A stretch of DNA of 64,000 nucleotides, taken from Neckera pumila. Lineage: Eukaryota > Streptophyta > Bryopsida > Hypnales > Neckeraceae. The stretch lies in contig OZ018410.1 of the NCBI GenBank assembly GCA_963969595.1, positions 26,664,913 through 26,728,912 on the forward strand, read 5' to 3'. The position numbers were made by a program, and so were the translations under genes. The number at the start of each line of letters is the position of its first letter. The first letter of the stretch is position 1. The notes under the pieces are model-generated. The model was given only the letters and a program-made list of their open reading frames with translations, was not told the DNA's origin and did no database searches. Below are positions 35,010 through 46,393 of the stretch, piece after piece.

Positions 35010-35435
35010 GCTCCCAATCCAAGTTGGCAAGTTGCATTTCTGCCGTACTCTGCAGCCCCAGCAGGCATTGAACTGCATGAGAGCAATTGAAGACACATGC
35101 GGCAAGTTCAAATTTGCAGCACCAACTTGGCATGACGCAAGCGGAAGCAGTCAGCCTTGGAGGCAGGCCGTCAGACCAAATCCGATTCTCCAAAAGGGGA
35201 GAAATCAGAATATTGTTACAGTATAATTAAGTTAGTCAAGTGGCACTTCTGACCCACTTTGGTCACATGCTCTGGCCGACTCTAGGCAGCGTGCACACAC
35301 TCCGACCTTCTCCAAGAGCATCCGCAATGCAACTGAAGCCTCGACAGCCGCACCTCAAGGAACTTCAATTTTTATATGTTTTAACTTACACAAATGAAAG
35401 AGATTTTGGTGCAAGAGTAAGATAACTACACCCAA
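35010..35435. other. Intergenic DNA with partial PIF-like end
   Basis: CAAGAGCATCCGCAATGCAACTG near 35314 is a single PIF-like end without a partner. No gene recognised. Confidence 0.4.
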
Positions 35436-35653
35436 GGTAGTGCCACCCAATGGCGACCCTCTATCCAATGGTGTCCCTTTCTAGGAAGGGACATCATTTC
35501 AGAACCTAAATGTAGACATACCAAATACAACTTATTATTTTTTGATTGAATTAATAAGTCATGTATGGTCCACCTAGAATTGCGTTTCAGAATGACGCCC
35601 CTTCCTAGAAAGGGACGCCATTGGATACAGGGTCGCCATTGGGTACCTCTACC
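35436..35653. mobile_element. MITE with GGTAG...CACCCA ends, copy 3, palindromic
   Basis: GGTAGTGCCACCCAATGGCG pairs with CGCCATTGGGTACCTCTACC. Further in, GGTGTCCCTTTCTAGGAAGGG pairs with CCTTCCTAGAAAGGGACGCC. The arms are about 75 bp each around a short AT-rich loop, so the 218 bp would form a strong hairpin. Confidence 0.7.
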
Positions 35654-35953
35654 TAAAAATTGCATTCATAAGCAATTCAGCATGATTCCTATTATTATAT
35701 TGAAAAAATATCTCCCAGGTCTTGTTGGAATTCAAAAGGGGATTCTAAATACTTTTAGAATGCATTTTTTGGACACCGTATGAATAAACTCTGAATTTTC
35801 AAAGTGCTAAAAATAGGGTTTAGGGTCACCAACCATAGAGTCTTATGAATAGTGGAAGTTCATTTTAGGCAAGAATCTAGATTATGCAATTTTAGAAAGT
35901 GGTTGAAATTAGGTGTAGTTACCTTAAAATACAACAAATCTAACATGAATATG

Positions 35954-36216
35954 TCCGGAGTGAACCGGACCCCTTGCTCGTCCTTGACGGAAAATGCTAA
36001 AAATTTTACATGCCATGCATGATAAAGTTTGCAAATTTTGAATTCATATTTGCAATCGGAAGCCCTATATAGACAAAAACATAATATTCAAGGAAAAAAT
36101 TAATTGAGGGAGGTATAAAAGATAAATTAATCAAGCACAAAATAGGGGGTCATTTTTTTACATGCACCCCTAAAATGACTTAGGTGATACAAGCGAGGGG
36201 GGTGGTTCACCCTGAC
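35954..36216. mobile_element. MITE of the CCCCTCATTGTCC family, clean copy
   Basis: The left end GAGTGAACCGGACCCCTTGCTCGTCC is inverted relative to the right end ACAAGCGAGGGGGGTGGTTCACCC. The middle has GCATGATAAAGTTTGCAAAT and ATTCATATTTGCAATCGGA, as in the cluster at 4486-5896. Confidence 0.6.
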
Positions 36217-36345
36217 TACAAATATGCCCTAGAGGGGTCTTCAATTTAAAATTACAAAGATGTCCAATTATAATTTTTATATATATCAGGTAAGTAAAGA
36301 ATTAATGGATGAATAAGTAGTGGAATAATTGCTCAGTCATCTTAT

Positions 36346-38130
36346 TTAACCCCTGATGACCCAAGCGACCATTTTTTGGTTGCTACCCCTATTTTTTGAG
36401 TTGCTTGTTCTCAGATTTTGAATTTTTTGAAAAGTAAATTTTATTTCTTAAAAACAGACTGCAATACAATCCAATGGCGGTGGTGTCATTAAATTCCAAC
36501 TTAATCCCTAAAGTCCCATTGTCACCTCGAGGGACAAATTGGATTTTGGGCAGGTTCTTGTGACCTCAATTTTTTATGAAACTTTTTGAAACTTTTTTAT
36601 AAGATAGGAAAACTGATTAGCTATGTGGGAATATAAATTTTATTTCAACTGGTGAATAGGGAGAAAAAGTTATACTACAAAAAGCCTAGAATTGAACTCA
36701 GCGAGCAACACCAAAAAAAATGCAAAAAGTTAAAATAGTTAAAAAAAAAAAAAATCCTTGAATATTATGTTTTTGCCTACATGTGAAGCTTTGATTCATT
36801 CTATTTGGGCTAATAATGAGAAGGTTATGGACAATCTTGTTTTGGGGGCAATTAGAGCATCTTCTTGAAAAAATAACTTGTAGGATTCATTTCTAAATGC
36901 AATTTTCACAATTTTTTCAAAAAAAATTGTTTGACAAGGTTGTGTTTGCTTGCTAAGAAAATCTCACCATTGGTACTGTATTTCAATCCCATCTTAGAGC
37001 TATTAACGATTTAGTTTTTTTTTTAATCTTGGACCTATTTCTACTTAACAATTTTTTAAAGAATGAAATCAAGTGCTTTTTTTTTAATTTTTTTTTCTAG
37101 AATTTCAACTCGATTCTTCAACATAATTTTTTTTAATTCAAAGTCTATAATGCAAAATTTTCCACAAATGGCGGTCAAAGTCATTTGAAATTGCAGGCCA
37201 GTGTTCAAAAAAACTTTTTTTTTCAACTTTGATTGCTAATATCTTCCAATCTATACGGTCAAACTTCATATAATTTTACCACATGATCTCAAACAAGTAA
37301 AGTACAAGATTCTATGGTTAGATTCTACAAAAAAAAATTGTGTTTTTGGGTGAACGTAGCAAAAATGGTTCTTTTGAGTGTTTTTCGACAGAAAAATGGC
37401 CTTGGGACTTTAGGGATTAAACTCTGCCTTGTAAAATGTTTAAAACATGATGTACAGTCCCCGTACACTTCAATAATTATCGATGTACAATAAATGTAGA
37501 TATTTATATAGTGTGAGATGTCGATTAATTAGTAAGGGTCCCCTTTATACCCCTATTTAGTGTAGTGTAGTTTACAACTCGCTTTTTTGTGTTCGGTTTG
37601 GGCATGGACTAAAAAGTTAGCCAACCAATGTGCTTCTTGCCCACCTCATAAAGGATAGATACACCTCAAAAAGGACAGATCCAAGGAGTTCAAGGAGAAG
37701 ACAAGTATCCCATTTTTTTTTCTTGCAAAACTACTCAAATTTCAGTGACCACCGTGCATTGCAAGCTTGACCATGAATTGTAAAATTCTTGGAATGTTAT
37801 AAAATTTTACATGTACATTCTCAACTCTCTTATCTTTCACTAAGCACAAAAAGGCATCACTTCAAAATATTCTCACAAAGATATGCTCCTTCAAAGTGCA
37901 TTGCCCTATATTTCCATTGACCCAAGAAAAATGTCAAAATTAAATATCTCCTAAATTGTGTGGTCAAATAATCTAAATTTTTTTTGAAGTGCTCAATTTC
38001 AATGTTATCTTTAAGATCTTATGGTTAGATTCTATCTGATCTCAAGAATAAATGAGCAAAAAAATTGCTCAAGTTGTTGGCAGTTTTAACCCATTTTGAA
38101 AGAACACTCCTTTGGGTCTTTAGGGGTTAA
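36346..38130. mobile_element. TTAA element 14, interrupted by TTAA element 15
   Basis: The left end TTAACCCCTGATGACCCAAG and the right end TTTGGGTCTTTAGGGGTTAA are inverted. Element 15 lies inside with its own TTAA pair. The outer pairing is inferred from the end match; flank comparison with another copy would be needed to be sure. Confidence 0.55.
36501..37420 (-). mobile_element. TTAA element 15 (subfamily A, reverse), nested
   Basis: TTAATCCCTAAAGTCCCATTG at the left and TTGGGACTTTAGGGATTAA at the right are inverted. The interior is the reverse complement of the subfamily A elements at 3060, 8996 and 39543. Confidence 0.75.
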
Positions 38131-38576
38131 TCCTGACATAGCTAACACAAATTGACTAAAAAAAAGATGCCTAAAAGATGCCTTAATTGTTCAAATTTCC
38201 TCAAAAATTTAGGACAATAATTTTTTTGATATGGGCACCCAATTGGAAAAATATATATTCCCATTAAGGAATTACATGTTCACACCTTGAGAGTCAAAAT
38301 TTCGTGAATATGCGACCAAAATTGACTTCATTGGAACCTATACAGATTTTCAATTGTCTTTTAGGAATTAAAATGTAGGACAAAATCATCATCACAATTA
38401 TAATGAAGTCCAAGGATCTACTTTTATTTAATCTTAAAAAGAGTTTTGAGGTGTAGGATATTGTGAAGAAATATGAAGAATTAATCAAAGACACATGGAA
38501 GGATTATTTCAAAGTACTTTTGATACATTTTGTTATATGTTTGATTGTTTGCCAAGCTCCATTGAGGGCACTCTAA
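38131..38576. other. AT-rich intergenic DNA
   Basis: No gene. A segment at 38205-38300 (GGACAATAA...GGGCACCCAATTGG) resembles the TTAA element interior and may be an old remnant. Confidence 0.35.
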
Positions 38577-39076
38577 GAGCATCTCAAGTCAAAAATGCTC
38601 TATATTATTGATTATCTTCCAAGCGTATGATACTCTTGCTTTAGAAAATCCAACAATATATGGTGGTTTTGATGGCCCCAAAGCACCTGCAATGGACTAA
38701 AAAAAAAAACTCTAATTTTTGGTTAGTATGGAATTAGAACTTGAGATTATATAACCGATACATCTCTATTAAAAATAAGCTAAAAGACAAAAATTATATA
38801 GATGATGGCAAATCATGCCCCCAAAAGGGAAATTGTATAAATAATACAGGGAATGCAACATGCCATTTGCATGATTTTCTTTTTTGTGGCATGATTTGCC
38901 ATGGCTTCTATGATCTTTTGTCTTTAAACTCGCTTATAATTTGGCTTTTAGAGGCTTTGTTTCAAGTATTTTTTAATAGGCATTTAATCATGATATTCCT
39001 AAATTCTAATTCCACATTAGTCAAATGTTAGAAATGCATTTATAGAAATATTTTGCAAGGTGCACTGGGGATGCTC
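38577..39076. mobile_element. PIF/Harbinger-like MITE, exactly 500 bp with TAA duplications
   Basis: TAA (38574-38576), GAGCATCTCAAGTC at the left; GCACTGGGGATGCTC, TAA (39077-39079) at the right. An internal inverted segment (CAAATCATGCCCC against GGCATGATTTGCC) adds secondary structure. No transposase frame. Confidence 0.7.
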
Positions 39077-39542
39077 TAATGCATCTACTCATAGTATCAC
39101 ACATAGTAGTCACTTGTGTAGACTCCTTGTAGTCAATCATGGGATCTTAAATAACAACCTCTTTATCTATGCCAATCCCTTATGTGTTGGGGTTTCCTTC
39201 TCTTTAGCATACATGTGGGATAAATTTGACAATTTTCAAATGTTGATTCATATTCTTTTCTCCACTTAATTTATTCTTGCTCATACTTGGTAAAAATCTA
39301 TTGTTGGATTGGCTTAGCTTGCATGTTTTGCAGTCCTTAGGTGGATAATGTAGAAACACCTAAATGTAACATTTTTTTTGTTCTCCAACACTTAAAATTG
39401 ACTTTGAATGAATACTTTTAAGACTCAAAAACACCACAATTGTATACATGCAACCAATGAGAGGTGGGGAGTTTTTTAAAGAAACCAATGAAAGTTGAGA
39501 TATTTTATTCTTTAAGAATGTTCATTCAAGGAGAGTCTAGTG
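39077..39542. other. Intergenic DNA, no gene recognised
   Basis: Only chance open frames; no RNA gene or complete transposon seen. Confidence 0.4.
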
Positions 39543-40466
39543 TTAACCCCTAAAGGACCAAGGAGATTTTCCTATCAAAAACCACTCAAAACTGTCATTT
39601 CTATTGCAAAGAAAAAAGAGCTTTAAAAATTATATTTTCTCGCATATCCAACCGTAAGATCTTATACTTGACTAGTATGTGAATATGTGGAAGAAATTTC
39701 AGAAACTCTAACCATGTAGATTGCAAGATACATGCATTTAAAGTGAAGAAAACAAGTTTTTTTGCACCTTGCCTGACTAGATTTTCTGGCTTTGAGTCTT
39801 TTTAGTTCAAATTTTTTGCACTATGGACTTTGAATTTTGTACTTCTTTGTGTTAAGTAGTTGTGTCAAGAATCTCCCAAAAAAATTCAGGATAAAAAGCA
39901 CTTAATTTTCACTCATTAAAAAATTGTTAAATAGAGGTGGATTCAAGATTGAAGAAAAAACTATATTGTTAATAGCTTTTAGCTGGAATTGAATCACAAT
40001 AATCCGGCAATGGAGAGATTGTTCTAGCAAGAAAATCTAACCTTGTCTAACAAATTTTCTTGAAAAATTCTAAAAATTGTATTGAAAAACGAATTCTATA
40101 AATTATTTTTTTCAAAAAGATGCTTAGATTGCTCGAAAAACTAAGATTGTCCATAACTTTCTCATTATTAGTCCAAATTGAATGAAACAAAGCTTCACAT
40201 GTAGACAAAAAAAAAATCTTTGAGAAAAAAATTTGAAAAAAAATTATTTTGACATTTTGTAATTTTTTTGTGCTGCCCGCTAAATTCCAATTTTGCTTAT
40301 TGTGCCATAACTTTTGCTCCTGGGCATCAATTAAAATAAAAATTATATATTCACAAAGCTCTCCAAAAAATACACAACCTCAAAAAATCTCAAAAAATCG
40401 AGACATCAGGAACTTGCTTGGACCCGATTTGTCTCCCATGGGGACAAATGGTCCTTTAGGGGTTAA
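39543..40466 (+). mobile_element. TTAA element 17 (subfamily A, forward)
   Basis: TTAACCCCTAAAGGACCAAG opens and GGTCCTTTAGGGGTTAA closes: an essentially perfect 17-bp inverted end. 924 bp, interior as subfamily A. Confidence 0.85.
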
Positions 40467-41076
40467 GCAACCTTTTTTTTTGGCACCGTGGAGCTAGATA
40501 GCACCATTTCAAAATAAATTTCTACTTTTTGCCATATGAAAGTAATCTTTTTTCACCAGTTTTTTTCCATTTCTATTAAAAATGTGGATGAATTTGCCAA
40601 ATTTGGATGAAAAAGTGCATGAATATGATTGAAAAGTATTTTTTGGTCGAAAAGATGGATGAATGTAGATATACAGTGCTTCACCAAATTTTAAGTGATT
40701 CGGCCATCTTGGCACTTTTTCAAAAAGTAAAAAAAAAGGGCTAATGTTAAGTATAATCTATCTTATGTGGAAATTTATATAATATTACTAGAGTGTTGGA
40801 AAATTACCAAAACCCCATGGGTTGGATTTCTCTTGAGTTTGCTAATAATCTTACCAAATTTGTTTGGTCATGCAACCTTTGATTTTGAGATAGGGGGAGA
40901 CCAGTGTTTCCACCTTATTGATCTCCGCAAGATTCTGAAAATGCCCAAACATGCTGTGGCCGTGAAGGTGACAGGAGTGTTGCTTGCAACATACTAAATT
41001 TCATTTCATGCCAAAACATCTGGGTTTCCCACGTTCCCTTTCCGGTGTCTGCGCTCCTTCCCAGCAGACTCACTCT
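40467..41076. other. Transition from AT-rich repeats to the gene island
   Basis: No gene recognised. GC content rises after about 41000. The open stretch at 40767-40997 has no recognisable family. Confidence 0.4.
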
Positions 41077-41200
41077 CGAAGTTATTATTACTGCTCTCTC
41101 TTGTTATGAAGTTATTACATTACTGCGGCTCTCTCTTGTTATGAAGTTATTACATTACTGCGGCTCTCTCTTGTTATGAAGTTATTATTACATTACTGCA
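41077..41200 (+). repeat. 35-bp tandem repeat upstream of the F-box gene
   Basis: Three full units start at 41093, 41128 and 41163 (GCTCTCTCTTGTTATGAAGT... then TATTACATTACTGCG), preceded by a partial unit from 41077. The last unit has an extra TTA. Full units are nearly identical, so the array is recent. Each unit carries a CTCTCTCTT tract like those in plant promoters and 5' leaders. Confidence 0.85.
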
Positions 41201-42257
41201 GTAGCTGTCTCCCTCCGCGAGAGTCACGTCAGTTCAGTTTCGGGAGGTCAGTTTTTTATAGTTAAAGTAGTAAGTTACTGTAGGTCTGCATCCCTAGATC
41301 GGGCGGGGATTGCAGACTGCCATCAGGCAGGCCCTGTAGTGAATCAATCAAATCAGAGCTCAGTAGCCCACTAGGGAAGGTTCAAATCTGGAGGGTGCAA
41401 CTATTGCAAATATAACCTTTTCGTAGCCTTTTTCCGTCTGAAAAGGCTACGCGGCTTGTGCTTGATTGCCTGGGCTGAGTCGGATTGCGCTTTTGGCCTG
41501 CCTCAGTCCTGCGTCCTGACCATGCTGCTAAAAGTCTCCGTTTGGCCTCTTTCGATGGACTCTGGACTCGGGAGGGCCAGCCAGCTACCTCACTCACACT
41601 CACCGCCTCAGCACCACCACTCCCTAGTCCCTACCTCGGCCTTTCCTTCCTTGCCTGGCCCTGTCTTGGCCCCATGCTCTTGCCTTTGGCTCTCCCCGCC
41701 CGTCTCTCTGGGCTCCGGACTCTTCTGCTCCACAGAAAATAACTGCTTTTTCCTCTCCCAAGTCGGACTGACAGAAATATCCACCGCAACGCCCAAGCTC
41801 CCTCCTCTTGCTCGCCCATTTCTGTGGTCAATCGGAGCGGGTGGGAGATTTGCTTCAGAACTGGGAAAGTTGCAGGCGAGCGAGCAGTGGGTTGGGCAGC
41901 AGTGCTGGGGGGTAATGGTACACGGTCTCGTGGATCTCGTGTCGGTGATACAGTGAGATTAGTCTCGTAGTGGGTGTTACTGTGGTTGCTTATTGAATTG
42001 GAGAGTGAGTGGACGAGGTTGTGGTGCTGGATCCACGCAGAAGGGGGTGTAATTTTGTATTGGATGTCTATGAGGAGCTTTTGTCGGAGGGATGCGGAAC
42101 GGTTTTGACGCGCCTGGAGGTTTGCTTTTGTTTTCGTGGGATTGGAATTGCTCATGGAGAGAATGGATTTAGACCCCGTGGTGGCGAATTGGATAGCCCG
42201 CTAGGTTGCCATTGGGTCGCTGTGAATCGATCGCTTCGGGAGTGAATCCCGTTTCTG
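41201..42257 (+). promoter_or_regulatory. Putative promoter and long 5' leader of the F-box/kelch gene
   Basis: The region is GC-rich relative to the flanking repeats and has pyrimidine-rich tracts (41590-41700). A weak TATA-like TTTTTATAGTTAA lies near 41252. The leader would contain several upstream ATGs and open frames, including a 166-codon one (41456-41956) with no recognisable product. Transcript start and any leader intron cannot be fixed from sequence. Confidence 0.4.
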
Positions 42258-43451
42258 ATGGAGATGACTGTCAAGCGTGTTCGGGTTTCAACGGGTGCTT
42301 GCGACATGACTGGTGAGAAGGTGACGGATTGCTCTTCGAGCGCGGATTTCGCAGGGCAGATTATAGAGGGTCTCCCCGACCACCTGGCGATGGAATGCCT
42401 GTCGCGCGTGCCGTTGTCCAGCATGCGCGGGGTGAGCCAGGCGTGGCAAAGCGTGATCTACGACCCCCACTTTCAGAGCTTGCGAGCGCTCCACGGCGCC
42501 TCGCAGCTGGACTGGGTGTACACGTTGGTGCAGAGCGCGGACAACACGTTCAAGTGGCGAGCTTTCGATCCGTTCGCCGCGCGGTGGCACGACTTGCCAC
42601 CCCCGCCGCACCCCATGGAGTTTCAGCTCTCCAATCCCGACTGCATTGGGGTCTCCTACTCCGTGCAGTGCGCCAGCTCCGCCACCAAGCTCATCATGGT
42701 GTCCGCGTTAAAGGCGCGGAAGGACGGCCACCCGCGGATGACTCTGGAGCCCGCGCTCGACCACCCGTACATCTTTGACACAAGGACGTGCTCGTGGAAA
42801 CAAGGCTCCCCGTTTTGCGTCCCTCGCAAGTGGTGTGTGTGCGGCGTGTCCGGAGAGAGCCTCTACGTCGCGAGCGGCTCAGGAAAAGAGTGGGACCGGG
42901 AGTTGTCCAAGTCCGTGGAGGCTTACAACTTGGTAGATAACAAGTGGGAGAATCGCAGAAGCTTGTCGTCGTCCAAGTTCAGCGGGGAAGCGATGAGCGC
43001 CGTGACGAGCGCCGGGAAGCTTTACTTCGTGAGCGGCCGCGGCGTGTTCTCCAAAGACGGCGTCGTTTATGACGTCGCGACTGACCTTTGGTCGGAGATG
43101 GCGCCTGGGTTGAAGAAAGGATGGACAGGCCCCGCGGTGGCTGTCAATGGGAAATTCTACTTGCTGGAAACACCGGCGGGGAAGCTGAAAGTGTACAGTC
43201 GTGAGAAAGATGAGTGGAAAACCGTCATGGTGGATGCCAAGCTGCAGAGTTTGGAGCACTTCGTGGCCATGAAGGGCAAGATTGTGGCCATTGAAGCGCC
43301 GGTGAAAGATGGCGACGCCAGCGCTGGAGGCCGGTTTGTGAGAGTCATTGATGTGGCCTCGGAGGTTCCTCGGATTTTCGACATCCCTGTTGCGGAAGGA
43401 CGAGTCGTTTCCGTGCAAGTTCTGTCGATGATGCATCACCTGCCAAAATAA
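42258..43451 (+). CDS. F-box/kelch-repeat protein, KUF1/SKIP25-like
   Basis: The 397-residue, single-exon frame has an F-box at residues 36-76 (IIEGLPDHLAMECLSRVPLS...GVSQAWQSVI). Kelch-type repeats follow, roughly 170-355 (YIFDTRTCSW; GESLYVASG; VEAYNLVDNKW; GKLYFVSGRG; VVYDVATDLWSEM; GKFYLLE; LKVYSREKDEW). F-box proteins of this layout bind SKP1 through the F-box and recruit substrates through the kelch propeller in SCF ubiquitin ligases. The LPDHLA...CLSRVP core, intronless structure and length are closest to the KUF1 (karrikin-up-regulated F-box 1)/SKIP25 group, whose moss members respond to KAI2 signalling. This is recognised by eye, not by a search. The first ATG is used; ATG at codon 3 is an alternative. 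The stop overlaps an AATAAA-like signal at 43447-43452. Codons are GC-rich, unlike the surrounding repeats. Confidence 0.85.
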   Translation: MEMTVKRVRVSTGACDMTGEKVTDCSSSADFAGQIIEGLPDHLAMECLSRVPLSSMRGVSQAWQSVIYDPHFQSLRALHGASQLDWVYTLVQSADNTFKWRAFDPFAARWHDLPPPPHPMEFQLSNPDCIGVSYSVQCASSATKLIMVSALKARKDGHPRMTLEPALDHPYIFDTRTCSWKQGSPFCVPRKWCVCGVSGESLYVASGSGKEWDRELSKSVEAYNLVDNKWENRRSLSSSKFSGEAMSAVTSAGKLYFVSGRGVFSKDGVVYDVATDLWSEMAPGLKKGWTGPAVAVNGKFYLLETPAGKLKVYSREKDEWKTVMVDAKLQSLEHFVAMKGKIVAIEAPVKDGDASAGGRFVRVIDVASEVPRIFDIPVAEGRVVSVQVLSMMHHLPK

Positions 43452-44710
43452 ATAATACTTGGAGAATGTGACATGGCTTCCACAATTCATTCAACGCATC
43501 ACAGCATGCATGCATCCAATGTCGGACTCGAGGAGAGTCGAGGTCCTTTCAGCTTCAGCTAGAGCTCCAGTTTTACTTTCATCAAATTTTGTGAAGGAGC
43601 TGCTCCATAACCTGGGTCAAGCAGATATGTGGCAATCCCGTCCCGGCAGGTAGTTGCTTGTGGCGATGAAACCCAGAAAGTCGACGCTATAATGCTCATC
43701 TCGTCGGTCGCATTCTGAAGCTTGCGTTGGAATGGATGGTCTTTGAATAGCTGTCGGCACACTCTAGACATGTAGAGCACTCCATTGTTTTCAGAGAAAT
43801 CTGTACATTTCGTCATTGTAAAGTAGCGGCCCTCGTGGTCTCTCTTAACACTTTTTAATTCGTATTTTTCCCACACTATTATCAACTCTTTATATCGCTG
43901 ATTTTATGCTGATTTTCAGTGTGCTTGATGTTCTGCTCTCTGCAAGATTGATATTTTCATTCGTTTTGCAACAACTTGTGTAGTTGTGTGCTTTATACTG
44001 GACATGTTCTACTTACATTCTGATACATCGGAGCTCTATGAGGTGGTTGCAGGTGTATTAATACTCTGTTCAAGGTCATGGCTCGAAGATATAGCCACGT
44101 AGGTGAGGGTGCCCTGTCTCATGCGTCAGCAATGTTGCGGTAGTTTAGCTGTCTTCGGTGTTCTTGTCAATAATGTGTTCTAACTTATGCTTAGAAGCCG
44201 TGCACGCACCACATACTCAGAAGACGTAGTTTTCGGGTCACCTGGTGTAAGAATCTTAGATTTTTTTGCCATTTCTGGAAGATTTCTGAGATATTCCAAT
44301 GTACTGTACATACATTCGTGTAAAATATGTGACCAGAATCTCATTCTAGTGTGCACTTGCAGGGCTCAAGTCCCGGAATTCCACAACGGAGCGTCTCTCC
44401 TGAACTGTCATTTGGAGACGCGATTTCAAAATTCTACATCGGCCACTAACGAGAATCAACCCCGTGACGACGAAGTGTGTCTTCAACACACTTGAAAATT
44501 TGAGTAGGGTCATACGAAGTCAATTTTAAATGGATGTTCTCGAAATTTTGACTCAATATGGGAACATTCACTCCCTTCATGGGAATTGAAAAACTCTTTC
44601 TAGTTGGATGTCAATCAAAAGTTATGTTGTTGAAAAAAAATTTGGGTACTTTCGGCAATTTGGGCATCTTTTGCTAATACCTTCATGAACTTTGAAATTT
44701 CGGAATGTGT
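43452..44710. other. 3' flank of the F-box gene and intergenic DNA
   Basis: Intermediate GC, no convincing second gene. The longest antisense frame (43559-43885, 108 residues) shows no family I recognise. GC content falls again toward the TTAA mini-elements at 44711. Confidence 0.4.
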
Positions 44711-44937
44711 TTAATCCAAGAAGGACAGCACGGACAATAAGTGTCCGATGAATGACAAGGAATTCTCCAATGTAGGACAGAACTATAACTATTCATCTTT
44801 GGAATTTTTTGTGGAAAGTGGAGAACATCTATAGTAGTTTAACTTCTAATGAGTACTCTTGGATTTTTTTATTCGAATGACTCACAGCTACACAATGCAT
44901 GATTTCTAGGATCACCCCCACGTTGTTCCAGGGTTAA
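44711..44937 (+). mobile_element. Mini TTAA element 18a (227 bp)
   Basis: The left end TTAATCCAAGAAGGACAG and the right end TTGTTCCAGGGTTAA flank 227 bp. The middle (GTAGGACAGAACTATAACTATTCATC...TATAGTAGTTTAA) matches in inverse orientation the element at 45090-45319, giving a second copy of this short subfamily F. Confidence 0.55.
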
Positions 44938-45089
44938 CTAATAAAATATGACAAGAAAATTATAAAAAAAAATAGAAAATTAAGTTTTCAAATCATATCC
45001 TAAAAGGAGTCAAACTTTGTTAGCAATGTCTCAAGAAAAATCATTTTCTTCTAACTTCAAGTTGGATTATCTTGAAATCTATGAAGTTT

Positions 45090-45319
45090 TTAATCCTTCA
45101 AGGACAAAAGGGTGGTCTTGGAAATCATCCCTTTCCATTACCATGTGAATCATTGGCTTAAGAAATAGCAAAGCATTTATTGGAATTTAAACTACTATAG
45201 AAAATCTCTCCTTTTTACAACAAAATTCTGAAGATGAATAGTCATACTTTTGACCTACATAGGAGATTCACCTATCATTTATAGGCCATAAAATGTCTGC
45301 CTCGACGTTTAAGGGTTAA
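45090..45319 (-). mobile_element. Mini TTAA element 18b (230 bp), inverse of 18a
   Basis: TTAATCCTTCAAGGACAAAA at the left and ACGTTTAAGGGTTAA at the right. It contains TTTAAACTACTATAGAAAAT...GAAGATGAATAGTCATA, the reverse complement of the 18a interior. Confidence 0.55.
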
Positions 45320-46024
45320 AGAAATTCCACATATTTCCAATGATTTTCTCTAAATTTTGTTGTTTGGATTTCAAATAAAAAAATTTCTTCATTGCACAAG
45401 AAATCATCAAAAAATGACTAGTACATTGCTAGTTCACTTTAACTTTCTTAGCATTGCAAGGTGAATTAGATTCTATATTTGCTTTCGAAATTTTGTATGA
45501 ATATACCTAGTAAGATTAAGAAATCAATAGTGGAGAGATGCAATTTCATCATGAGCAAAATTTTATTCCAAGAGGGCCCAAAGTCTCTTGAATCCATTTT
45601 ACACAAATGAAAAAAATCTTTTTTCTTTCACTTCAAAGGTTATAATTTTTCAATCTACACAATCAAATGGATCGAATTTTTTCAAACACATTGTCATACT
45701 CCCTTCTCCTAAAATGATCTTATGGGTTCCCTTAATTTTATTGCAATAAGCTTAATAAACATTGAAAAGGGCTCCGAAATAAGAGTGCATGGAATTCTAT
45801 TTATAGCTCAAAAAGGGTTGAAATGACATTTTGTTCAAACAATCTTGAACATTTTGTTCAATTAGAAGATCACTTTGGGATGGAGGGAGTAGTAGTCTAT
45901 TGCGCTTCTGTACGCTTAAATTTCTTCTAAAAAAGCTTTCATTTCAATTTCGAACAATGCACTTAAAAAAAGGCAGTTTTTGATAATTTCTCTTGAAAAA
46001 CACCTCCGATCCTTCTGGAGTTAA
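45320..46024. mobile_element. Remnant of TTAA-family sequence
   Basis: CGATCCTTCTGGAGTTAA at the right (TTAA 46021-46024) resembles a family end. The interior has a TTTCAATCTACACAATCAAATGGATCGAATTTT segment like subfamily A. No matching left end was found, so limits are unclear. Confidence 0.35.
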
Positions 46025-46393
46025 ATTCCATACGATCTCAATTTACCCAATTAGCAAATCGAGGAGGAGAGCCGTGCAGTGTGACGCACACAATGAAAGA
46101 GCCGGTGCTGATGGATACGCAGGCTGTTAAAATGCAGATGGATAGTAAGTGTCAAGAGAGGAAAATGGCTTGCTCTGATTTCAGTGGAAAAGAGATCTTA
46201 CAAATGGGCCACATCTTCTCAATCAACATGAAAACCATCACCTTGATCGAGGACACTGGTATACACCTTCGTGAATACATAAGCGACCAATAATATCCCA
46301 TCCTTTTCTTGAAAACCATTGACGAAATCATCAACAGCGACACCCGATGAGATGGGAGAAAGTTTATGCATCACAAAGTGGAGTTGTTGAAAA
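46025..46393. other. Upstream flank of the U6 locus, one unassigned open frame
   Basis: GC-balanced DNA. The open frame 46081-46293 (70 residues from GTG, or from the ATG at 46093) contains GKEILQMGHIFSINMKTITLIEDTG. I do not recognise it, and it may be a fragment of a decayed gene. Confidence 0.35.

Noticed and set aside
42879..43490. 203-residue antisense frame over the F-box gene
   Set aside because: It lies wholly opposite the F-box/kelch frame, is His/Arg-rich as expected from complementing GC-rich codons, and has no domain.
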